Origin: an uncultured Lachnospiraceae bacterium
Lineage (GTDB): Bacteria > Bacillota > Clostridia > Lachnospirales > Lachnospiraceae
Direction: 5' to 3'
DNA: 32,737 nucleotides
NCBI GenBank assembly: GCA_910579495.1
Contig: CAJTVD010000046.1
Location: 1-32,737 of the forward strand
Below, in pieces: positions 7,328 to 14,859 of this stretch (position 1 is its first letter; the number at the start of each line of letters is the position of its first letter). The notes below the pieces were generated by a model. The model made no database searches and was not told the DNA's origin. It saw only the letters and a program-made list of their open reading frames with translations. A program made the position numbers and the translations under genes.

Positions 7328-9324
7328 AAAGGGAGGAAACAGTCCATGTAGCCTTTGTGGGGAATCCCAACTGCGGGAAAACAACACTTTTTAACGCCAT
7401 AACAGGCTCTAAGCTAAAGGTGGCTAACTGGCCTGGGGTTACAGTTGAAAAGATAGAAGGGGAGGCGGAGTATGAGGATGTGCACATGACCCTTGTGGAC
7501 ACGCCGGGCATTTATTCCCTTACCTGTTATACCATAGAAGAAAAGGTTACCAGAAGCTGTGTAATGGATGATGACATTGAGGTGATCGTGAATGTGGTGG
7601 ACGCTTCCTCCCTGGAAAGAAACCTGTATCTGACCCTGCAGCTATTGGAGCTGGGAAAGCCGGTGGTGCTTGCCCTGAATATGATGGATGTGGTAGAAGA
7701 GCGGGGCATGGAGATTGACATGCACCGGCTGCCGGAGCTTTTGGGCGATATCCCGGTGGTGCCGGTATCCGCTGCCAAAAGAAAAGGCCTTGATATTCTT
7801 CTCCATGCAGTAATCCACCATTACCAGGAAGGGTCCAAGGAAGAAATACTCCATTACAGCAAAGAAATAGAAGATAAAATAGAAAAGCTGTCAGTGAAGC
7901 TGGAAGCCATGTATCCCTCCCATTCCTCTGTAAGGTGGCATGCCATCAAGCTGCTGGAAAACGATGGGGATGTGATGGAAGAACATCCCATTGAAGGGGA
8001 AGATATTATTGGCCGCAGCTATGAGAAGGAAATCATCCAGGCAAAGTATGCTTATATTGAACATATGATGAAGGAAGTACTGTTTTACCGGAAAAAGAAA
8101 AAGGACAGTACGGACCGGGCAGACCAGCTCCTGACCCATTCCTTCTGGGGGATCCCTGTTTTTCTGTGTATCATGGCGCTGGTGTTTTTCCTGACCTTTA
8201 CCATAGGTGACTGGCTGAAAGGCTATTTTGAAGCCTTTGTGGAATTGTTTTCGGAAAATGTTTCCGGGCTGCTTATAGGTATCCATGCGGCGGACTGGCT
8301 GGTGTCCCTGATCGTGGACGGCATTATCGCCGGAGTAGGCGGTATTTTGACCTTTATTCCCAATATTGCAATCCTCTTTCTTGCCCTGGCCATACTGGAG
8401 GACAGCGGCTATATGGCCAGGGTGGCATATGTGATGGACAGTGTCATGGGAAAGGTGGGGCTTTCCGGGAAGGCTTTCCTTCCTATGATCCTGGGGTTTG
8501 GCTGTACCGTCCCGGCGATCATGGCTTCCCGGGCGCTGGAAACAGAAAAGGACAGAAGAAAGACCATGGTCATTACCCCCTTTATGTCCTGTTCGGCACG
8601 GCTTCCGGTCTATGTGCTCTTTTCAGGGATGTTCTTTGGGGATTATGCCCATGTGGCGGCCTTTTCCATGTATGTGGCCGGTATGCTCTGTGCTATTTTG
8701 GTGGCCAGGGTAATGCATATGTTTGAAAAGGAAAAGGGGAGCGACTGCCTTTTGATTGAGCTGCCTGAGTATAAAAAACCCAACGGGCGGACCATCCGTA
8801 TCTATGTGTGGAATAAATTAAAGGACTATCTTTCCAAAGCAGGGACCACGATTTTCATTGCTTCCATACTGATATGGCTGGTGCTAAACTTTGGCCTTTC
8901 GGGCATGGTGGCGGATCCGGCGGACAGCTTTGGGGCAGCAATCGGCAGGTGCTTAGAACCAGTGATGCGCCCGGCGGGGCTTGGCATGTGGCAGATCATT
9001 GTATCCCTGATTGCAGGCATTTCCGCAAAAGAGGTGGTGGTATCCAGCTTTTCTGTCTTGTTTGGCGTAGGAGGCGGGGAGGCAGTGTCAGGTATTGGGG
9101 CGATCGCGGAGAACCTAAAAACCATTGACCCTGCTTTCGGGCCGCTGAACGCCTATTGCATGATGCTGTTTGTACTGCTATATGTTCCCTGTGCGGCGGC
9201 AATGGCAACCATAAAAAAAGAAAGCGGTTCCGGAACGTTTATGGCAAAGCTTGCCATTTTCCAGATTTTGTTTGCGTGGGCCATGGCAACTCTGGTCTTT
9301 CAAATCGGCAGTCTTTTGCTTTAA
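7324..9324 (+). CDS. feoB: FeoB, ferrous iron transporter
   Basis: A 666-residue inner-membrane ferrous iron transporter. The N-terminal G domain has G1 GNPNCGKTT (13-21), DTPG (59-62) and NMMD (119-122). A helical linker spans roughly 165-270, and two Gate-type membrane halves follow with about eight to ten helices. Conserved membrane sequences include EDSGYMARVAYVMD, LGFGCTVPAIMASR and ISAKEVVVSSFSVLFG. Cysteine residues in the GCTVP and the C-terminal YVPCAAAMA segments match those seen in family members. It is coupled to feoA by a 4-base overlap. The neighbouring iron-rich hydrogenase gene fits a need for iron, though co-regulation is only inference. Confidence 0.96.
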   Translation: MKREETVHVAFVGNPNCGKTTLFNAITGSKLKVANWPGVTVEKIEGEAEYEDVHMTLVDTPGIYSLTCYTIEEKVTRSCVMDDDIEVIVNVVDASSLERNLYLTLQLLELGKPVVLALNMMDVVEERGMEIDMHRLPELLGDIPVVPVSAAKRKGLDILLHAVIHHYQEGSKEEILHYSKEIEDKIEKLSVKLEAMYPSHSSVRWHAIKLLENDGDVMEEHPIEGEDIIGRSYEKEIIQAKYAYIEHMMKEVLFYRKKKKDSTDRADQLLTHSFWGIPVFLCIMALVFFLTFTIGDWLKGYFEAFVELFSENVSGLLIGIHAADWLVSLIVDGIIAGVGGILTFIPNIAILFLALAILEDSGYMARVAYVMDSVMGKVGLSGKAFLPMILGFGCTVPAIMASRALETEKDRRKTMVITPFMSCSARLPVYVLFSGMFFGDYAHVAAFSMYVAGMLCAILVARVMHMFEKEKGSDCLLIELPEYKKPNGRTIRIYVWNKLKDYLSKAGTTIFIASILIWLVLNFGLSGMVADPADSFGAAIGRCLEPVMRPAGLGMWQIIVSLIAGISAKEVVVSSFSVLFGVGGGEAVSGIGAIAENLKTIDPAFGPLNAYCMMLFVLLYVPCAAAMATIKKESGSGTFMAKLAIFQILFAWAMATLVFQIGSLLL

Positions 9325-9445
9325 AAAGGCAGATGCAATATTTTTACCTTGATTTCCTTATTGGTTTGTGTGACAATATACAGGTAAGAAAGGAATTTGA
9401 GCGATGGAGCCTGTAAGGCAGGGTTAATTTTGAGAGGTGTAAGAT

Positions 9446-10924
9446 ATGAGAGGAATAGATACTCAGGTCAGGAAAGAGAGAAGGCGTATTTTTAAGGAAG
9501 TGGCGAATCTGGCATACAATTCCGCCAACCTTAAGGATGATGTGGAAGCGCTTCCTTATAAAATAGTGGATTATGATGAGTCCCAGTATGACAGTATTTA
9601 CAGGGAGAGGGCAATCGTAAGGGAACGTATCCGCCTTGCCATGGGGATGTCCCTGCGGCCGGAAAATGCACCGGTCCATGTTACCCAGGGGCTGGAAGAG
9701 AGTAATATTGATGAGAAATATTATGAGCCGCCCCTGATGCAGGTAATTCCCTCCGCCTGCAATGCCTGCCCTGAGAACAGGTACGAAGTGACAGATAAAT
9801 GTATGGGCTGCGTGGCCCACCCTTGCCGGGAGGTCTGCCCTAAGGGCGCGATCAGCATGAAAAACGGCAAGTCTGTGATCGACCAGAAAAAATGTATCCG
9901 GTGCGGTAAATGTAAATCTGTATGCCCTTATGACGCTATTTCCCATCAGGTGCGCCCCTGCCTTGCCCACTGCGGTGTCAATGCCATCAAAAGCGATAAA
10001 AAAGGCAGGGCCTATATTGATAACAGCCTTTGTGTTTCCTGCGGCCAGTGTATGGTAAGCTGCCCTTTTGGTGCCATAGCGGATAAATCCCAGATTTTCC
10101 AGTTGATACGTGCCATGCAGTCAGGGCGGAAAATCATTGCCCAGGTTGCCCCTGCCTTTGTAGGGCAGTTCGGAAAAGGGGCTGGCCCGGACAAGATCAA
10201 GGCAGCCTTAAAAGAACTGGGCTTTTATGATGTCTACGAAACGGCAATCGGCGCAGATATGGGTGCCATGGCGGAAGCGGAGCATTATGTAAAAGAAGTG
10301 GCTACAGGGGAAGTACCTTTTCTCCTTACTTCCTGTTGCCCTTCTTGGTCTATGCTGGCAAAGAAGTTTTTCCCGGAAACAATAGACAAGATTTCCAATG
10401 CCTTAACGCCTATGGTCGCTACCGCCAGGAAAATCAAAGAGGATTATCCCGACGCCAGCGTGGTCTTCATCGGCCCTTGCGCTTCCAAGAAGCTGGAAGC
10501 CTCCCGCAGAACCATCCGTTCGGATGTGGATTTTGTTATTACCTTTGAAGAACTGGCAGGTATGTTTGAAGCCAAAGGCCTGCTTCCGGAAATGATGGAA
10601 GAGTCCGATAAGTTAAATGATGCCACCGGGGCAGGAAGAGGTTACGGTGTTGCTGGCGGTGTTGCCAGTGCCATTGAGGAATGTGTCAGGGAATACTACC
10701 CGGATGTGGCGGTAAATATTGAACATGCGGAAAGCCTTACCGAATGTAAAAAGATGCTGATGCTGGCCAAAGCAGGCAAAAAGAACGGATGCCTGATCGA
10801 GGGCATGGCCTGTCCCGGCGGCTGTGTGGCAGGGGCGGGGACTAACATCGCCGTTCCCCAGGCAATGAAGGAAGTGGCAGGCTTTAAGGCGGCAGCAGAC
10901 AAAAAAATACCGGAACCCAAATAA
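9446..10924 (+). CDS. [FeFe] hydrogenase, group B type, with ferredoxin domains
   Basis: A 492-residue cytoplasmic hydrogenase that should interconvert protons and H2 with electrons from ferredoxin. After an N-terminal segment typical of the group B1/B3 family (VRKERRRIFKEVANLAY) there are several Cys clusters for [4Fe-4S] centres, including CIRCGKCKSVCP and CVSCGQCMVSCP. The H-cluster motifs follow: L1 TSCCPSW (295-301), L2 GPCASKKLE (from 343) and L3 MACPGGC (454-460). All three motifs are complete, so an active enzyme is expected if the maturases HydE, HydF and HydG are encoded elsewhere. The start is ATG 9446 after GAGAGG. It lies 121 bases after feoB and appears separately expressed. Confidence 0.93.
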   Translation: MRGIDTQVRKERRRIFKEVANLAYNSANLKDDVEALPYKIVDYDESQYDSIYRERAIVRERIRLAMGMSLRPENAPVHVTQGLEESNIDEKYYEPPLMQVIPSACNACPENRYEVTDKCMGCVAHPCREVCPKGAISMKNGKSVIDQKKCIRCGKCKSVCPYDAISHQVRPCLAHCGVNAIKSDKKGRAYIDNSLCVSCGQCMVSCPFGAIADKSQIFQLIRAMQSGRKIIAQVAPAFVGQFGKGAGPDKIKAALKELGFYDVYETAIGADMGAMAEAEHYVKEVATGEVPFLLTSCCPSWSMLAKKFFPETIDKISNALTPMVATARKIKEDYPDASVVFIGPCASKKLEASRRTIRSDVDFVITFEELAGMFEAKGLLPEMMEESDKLNDATGAGRGYGVAGGVASAIEECVREYYPDVAVNIEHAESLTECKKMLMLAKAGKKNGCLIEGMACPGGCVAGAGTNIAVPQAMKEVAGFKAAADKKIPEPK

Positions 10925-10944
10925 CCAGGGTGCACAAAGGGGTT

Positions 10945-10986
10945 GGCACATGCCCTGCGGGCAGAATATCAGCCTGTGCCTTAAAA
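10945..10986 (+). other. structured stretch between hydrogenase and gltX
   Basis: GGCACA (10945-10950) pairs with TGTGCC (10975-10980), and GCCC (10952-10955) with GGGC (10959-10962), giving a nested hairpin 20 bases after the hydrogenase stop. Only TTAAAAA follows, so it is a weak terminator candidate or a processing site. Confidence 0.3.
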
Positions 10987-11016
10987 ATACAGTACTGGAA
11001 AGGAAACAGCCATAAA

Positions 11017-12480
11017 ATGACAAAAATAAGGACAAGATTTGCCCCCAGCCCTACAGGGCGTATGCATGTAGGCAATTTGCGGACGGCTCTTTATGCCTAT
11101 CTGATTGCCAAACATGAGGGCGGCGATTTTATTTTAAGAATTGAGGATACAGACCAGGAGCGCCTGGTGGAAGGGGCTGTAGATATCATTTACCGTACCC
11201 TGGCCAAAACCGGGCTTGCCCACGATGAAGGGCCGGATAAGGAAGGGGGTGTAGGCCCCTATGTCCAGTCAGAGCGCCAAAAGGCAGGAATTTATTTGGC
11301 ATATGCCAAAAAGCTGATTGAAAAAGGGGAGGCCTATTACTGCTTCTGTGACAAGGAACGCCTTGCCGGATTAAAGACCCAGATTGTAGAGGGGAAGGAA
11401 ATTACCGTATACGACAAACACTGCCTGTCCCTGTCCCCGGAGGAAGTGGAAGAAAAATTAAAATCGGGTATCCCTTATGTAATCAGGCAGAATAACCCCA
11501 GGGAAGGAAGTACCACTTTCCATGATGAGATTTACGGGGATATTACAGTGGACAACAGCGAATTAGACGATATGATCCTGATAAAATCCGATGGGTATCC
11601 CACCTACAATTTTGCCAATGTGGTGGACGACCATCTGATGGGCATCACCCATGTGGTGAGGGGAAACGAGTATCTCTCTTCTTCTCCCAAATATAACCGC
11701 CTTTACGATGCTTTTGGCTGGGAAGTGCCGGTTTATGTGCATTGCCCCCTGATCACCGACGAAGAGCACCATAAACTGAGCAAACGCTGTGGGCATTCCT
11801 CCTATGAGGATCTGATTGAGCAGGGCTTCCTTACGGAAGCAGTGGTCAATTTCGTTGCCCTGCTTGGATGGAGCCCTTCTGAAAGCAATGAGGAGATCTT
11901 CTCCCTGGAAGAGCTGGCCAGTGCCTTTGACTACCGCCATATGTCAAAATCCCCGGCAGTATTTGACTATACAAAGCTCAAGTGGATGAATGGCGAATAT
12001 ATTAAGGCAATGGACGGGGACAGGTTCTATGAGATGGCGGAGCCTTACCTGAAAAAAGCCCTCACCAGGAACCTGGACCTGAAAAAGATCGGGGCAATGG
12101 TGAAAACCAGGATAGAAGTGTTCCCGGATATCCCGGAACTGGTTGATTTCCTGGAAGAACTGCCGGAATATGACACCTCCATGTACCAGCATAAGAAAAT
12201 GAAAACCACCAGGGAATCTTCTCTGGCAGTTTTAAAAGAGCTGGTGCCATTGCTGGAAGCCCAGGAAGATTATTCCAACGATGCCCTATACCGGCTGCTG
12301 GTATCTTATGTGGAGGAAAAAGGGTATAAGAACGGTTATGTGCTTTGGCCGGTAAGGACAGCGGTTTCAGGCAAACAGATGACCCCGGCAGGAGCCACGG
12401 AAATTATGGAGCTTTTAGGGAAGGAAGAGTCCCTCCTGCGCATTAAGAAAGGAATTGAACTGCTTGAGAACGCCCAGTAA
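11017..12480 (+). CDS. gltX: glutamyl-tRNA synthetase
   Basis: A 487-residue class I aminoacyl-tRNA synthetase that charges tRNA with glutamate. The HIGH-type signature is PSPTGRMHVGN (residues 10-20), and the KMSKS-type loop is KLSKR (253-257). The catalytic core shows RIEDTDQERLVEGA and the GNEYLSSSPKY segment, and the C-terminal half is the helical anticodon-binding region (ending with SGKQMTPAGATEIM). The length is normal for bacterial GluRS. ATG 11017 is used as start because the protein then opens MTKIRTRFAPSPTG; a longer in-frame opening from 10930 is not conserved-looking. The tail overlaps the downstream helicase by 26 bases. Confidence 0.96.
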   Translation: MTKIRTRFAPSPTGRMHVGNLRTALYAYLIAKHEGGDFILRIEDTDQERLVEGAVDIIYRTLAKTGLAHDEGPDKEGGVGPYVQSERQKAGIYLAYAKKLIEKGEAYYCFCDKERLAGLKTQIVEGKEITVYDKHCLSLSPEEVEEKLKSGIPYVIRQNNPREGSTTFHDEIYGDITVDNSELDDMILIKSDGYPTYNFANVVDDHLMGITHVVRGNEYLSSSPKYNRLYDAFGWEVPVYVHCPLITDEEHHKLSKRCGHSSYEDLIEQGFLTEAVVNFVALLGWSPSESNEEIFSLEELASAFDYRHMSKSPAVFDYTKLKWMNGEYIKAMDGDRFYEMAEPYLKKALTRNLDLKKIGAMVKTRIEVFPDIPELVDFLEELPEYDTSMYQHKKMKTTRESSLAVLKELVPLLEAQEDYSNDALYRLLVSYVEEKGYKNGYVLWPVRTAVSGKQMTPAGATEIMELLGKEESLLRIKKGIELLENAQ

Positions 12481-14320
12481 ATCACAGCGCCAGGCGATTG
12501 GGCATTTATCAGGGCCGGCAATGGTAATCGCCGGCCCTGGCAGCGGCAAAACCTTTACCATCATCAGGCGCATCTTAAATCTTGTACAGAACCACCATAT
12601 TCCCCCTAACAATATTCTTGTTATCACATATACCAAGGCAGCAGCAAATGAAATGAAGGAACGGTACGTCCAGGCCATAGCCAGTGAAAAACCTTCTGCC
12701 GTAAGGGAAGGCAGTGTCAATTTTGGGACCTTCCACAGCCTCTGCTACCAGATCCTGAAGCAAAGCGGCATGGTAAGGGAGGATTCCCTGATAAAGGAAA
12801 GGGACAAAAGAAAACTTTTCCAGGTCATTCTCTGTAACAATGGCTTTGCTGGCCAAAACACTTATGACACCATAACCCATCTGCAAAATGCCGTCAGCCG
12901 CATGAAAAACCTTGGCTCCCTGGCGGTCTCTGGCGGAAATGGGGCAGAGCTGCCTTCCGCCCTGTTAAAGGATTTTACGCCGGAGGCGTTTTCGCTTATC
13001 ATGCGAGAATACGGCAGCTACTTAAGGGAACAGGGGCTGGTTGATTTTGACGATATGGTCACCCAATGCCTTACCCTTCTTTCCTCCCGCCCTTCCATCC
13101 TGGCCAAATACCAAAATATGTTCCGGTATATCCTTGCCGATGAATTCCAGGATATCAACCTTCCACAATATGAAATTTTAAAACTCCTGGCATTGCCTGC
13201 ACAAAATCTTTTTGTGGTAGGGGATGACGACCAGGCAATTTATGGCTTTCGCGGCGCTACCCCCGGGATCATGCAGCAGTTTCTGAAAGATTACAAAGAG
13301 GCAGGGAAATTTCTCCTGACGGAAAATTACCGCAGCGGCGGAAATATCGTAGGGCTGGCGAAACAGGTAATTGCCCGCAACAAAGAACGGTTTGAAAAGG
13401 AGTTTTATCCTGTCAAAACAGGCGGTACTGTAAAAGCCCTTTGCTTTGAAACCCGGAAAGACGAAGAAGAGGGGCTGGTTAAGGCACTATCTGGCCTAAA
13501 CAGGGAGCAGATGGCAGAGACAGCGGTAATTGTTAGGACCAATCTGGAAGGGGAACTGTACGGAGGGATTTTAAGAGCTGCAGGTATTGGGGTAAAAGGA
13601 ATGAAAGTGGCAGAAACGGATTTTTTTCATGGTTTTATAATGGAAGATATCACAGCCTTTTTATGCTATCTTTATGAAGGGGAAGGGCGGGGGGATTTTC
13701 TGCATTTTATGAATAAACCCAACCGGTTTTTCACCAGAATGGCATTGCCTGGCGAAAGGGTAACCCTTGGGCAGATGGAGCAGTATTACAGCCAAAATCC
13801 ACAGATGCTTAAGGAAGCCAGGCTGTTTTTCCGGCATCTGTCCATTGCTTCGGGCTTACAGCCCCATTTAGCGGTGGCATTTTTCAGAAAGGCCCTTGGA
13901 TATGACCGCTACCTTAACGAACGGGCAAAGGACCCTGCCAGGTACGAAAAGCTCCTTGGGCAGGCAGAGCAGGCCCAGCGACTGTTTATGGAATTTAAAG
14001 GCGGGCGTATCCGGGATTTTGTCTCCGGGCAGGCGGAAAAAAACGGCAGGGCAACCCCCTGCGCCGTACAGGAAATGGGCGTCAGTATCCTTACCATGCA
14101 TGGGGCAAAAGGGCTGGAATTTGCCAGGGTATTCCTTCCTGATGCCAACGAAGGCATTATCCCCAAAAGGGAATGCACATCCCCTTCCCAATTAGAGGAA
14201 GAAAGAAGGCTTTTGTATGTGGCCATCACCAGGGCCAAGGAAGAACTTTTTATTTCTTATACCAAAGAAAGGGGGAGAAAGCTCTCCCCATATCTCCAGG
14301 GGATCATTCCTCCTGTGTAA
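12455..14320 (+). CDS. UvrD/PcrA-family superfamily I DNA helicase, short form
   Basis: A 621-residue ATP-dependent 3'-5' helicase of superfamily 1A. A Q motif (SKSQRQAI, residues 8-15) precedes Walker A AGPGSGKT (26-33). Later motifs are LADEFQDIN (Walker B), GDDDQAIYGFRGA (motif III), LTENYRSGG (motif IV), LTMHGAKGLEFARVF (motif V) and LLYVAITRAKEELF (motif VI). It is roughly 100 residues shorter than UvrD or PcrA, so some 1B/2B or C-terminal material is reduced. The start is TTG 12455 inside gltX, needed to include the Q motif; TTG 12464 is an alternative. The end overlaps the convergent DUF1292 gene by 17 bases. Confidence 0.9.
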   Translation: MNCLRTPSKSQRQAIGHLSGPAMVIAGPGSGKTFTIIRRILNLVQNHHIPPNNILVITYTKAAANEMKERYVQAIASEKPSAVREGSVNFGTFHSLCYQILKQSGMVREDSLIKERDKRKLFQVILCNNGFAGQNTYDTITHLQNAVSRMKNLGSLAVSGGNGAELPSALLKDFTPEAFSLIMREYGSYLREQGLVDFDDMVTQCLTLLSSRPSILAKYQNMFRYILADEFQDINLPQYEILKLLALPAQNLFVVGDDDQAIYGFRGATPGIMQQFLKDYKEAGKFLLTENYRSGGNIVGLAKQVIARNKERFEKEFYPVKTGGTVKALCFETRKDEEEGLVKALSGLNREQMAETAVIVRTNLEGELYGGILRAAGIGVKGMKVAETDFFHGFIMEDITAFLCYLYEGEGRGDFLHFMNKPNRFFTRMALPGERVTLGQMEQYYSQNPQMLKEARLFFRHLSIASGLQPHLAVAFFRKALGYDRYLNERAKDPARYEKLLGQAEQAQRLFMEFKGGRIRDFVSGQAEKNGRATPCAVQEMGVSILTMHGAKGLEFARVFLPDANEGIIPKRECTSPSQLEEERRLLYVAITRAKEELFISYTKERGRKLSPYLQGIIPPV

Positions 14321-14666
14321 GCCCGTCCGTAAGCTCGTCAAATTCTGCATTATCCAGATACTCATCAAAGGCGTCAGATACAATTTCGTATTCTTCATCA
14401 TCCTCAATATATTCCAGCTCCGGCTCTTCATTGGGATTTTCTTTATCCTCGTGATAACGGTAAAACCATACCATCCCGTCGTGGTTTTCCCCATCCTCCT
14501 CCAAAGGAAGGAGGACAATGTAATCCTGCTGCCTGACGGTGAGGATGGTAACAATGGCACAGGTAACGGAAGTGCCGTCTAACAGGTCGAGGGTTACTGT
14601 CATTTCCTCATCATTGTCTTCCGGCCCGCTGAGGGGCTGATTGTCCAAATTATTATTTTTTTTCAT
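14304..14666 (-). CDS. DUF1292 family acidic protein
   Basis: A 120-residue acidic protein with the DUF1292 pattern: a short strand opening MTVTLDLLDGTSVTCAIVTIL, the phrase DYIVLLPLEEDG, and the EYEIVSDAFDEYLD ending. The family is common in Clostridia and its biochemical role is unknown. The start at 14666 is chosen because GGAG lies about seven bases upstream on the minus strand; a longer opening from 14741 would run through the promoter. The gene is convergent with the helicase gene and overlaps it. It is driven by a promoter placed between two palindromes, so it is likely under a dimeric repressor or activator. Confidence 0.82.
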   Translation of the reverse strand: MKKNNNLDNQPLSGPEDNDEEMTVTLDLLDGTSVTCAIVTILTVRQQDYIVLLPLEEDGENHDGMVWFYRYHEDKENPNEEPELEYIEDDEEYEIVSDAFDEYLDNAEFDELTDGLTQEE

Positions 14667-14695
14667 GGTAATCTCCTTAATTGTCCGGTGATATA

Positions 14696-14710
14696 AAATA
14701 GTGACTATTT
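14696..14710. promoter_or_regulatory. palindromic operator 1
   Basis: A perfect 15-bp inverted repeat with a central G, AAATAGTGACTATTT. It covers the likely transcription start of the DUF1292 promoter and is nearly identical to the second site 43 bases away. Confidence 0.6.
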
Positions 14711-14712
14711 CT

Positions 14713-14741
14713 ATTTTACCTTTAATATATTTATTGTGCAA
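14713..14741 (-). promoter_or_regulatory. promoter of the DUF1292 gene
   Basis: On the minus strand TTGCAC (14736-14741) and TAAAAT (14713-14718) are separated by exactly 17 bases, with the start site expected near 14706. Both ends overlap or touch the flanking palindromes. Confidence 0.65.
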
Positions 14742-14752
14742 TAGTGACTATT
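14740..14752. promoter_or_regulatory. palindromic operator 2
   Basis: A perfect 13-bp inverted repeat, AATAGTGACTATT, overlapping the -35 box of the DUF1292 promoter and about 40 bases upstream of the divergent GH13 promoter. The binding protein is not identified. Confidence 0.6.
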
Positions 14753-14788
14753 TCTTTTTCATTTTGTTAATGATATTTTAATATTTTC

Positions 14789-14818
14789 TTGCATTCGCCA
14801 TTCACTTTATATTATGAT
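14789..14818 (+). promoter_or_regulatory. probable promoter of the GH13-like gene
   Basis: TTGCAT (14789-14794), 18 bases, TATGAT (14813-14818), about 40 bases before the ATG. Confidence 0.5.
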
Positions 14819-14859
14819 AGAAGAAGGGCAGTTGAAAGTCAATACCAGCGGGAGGGCGC

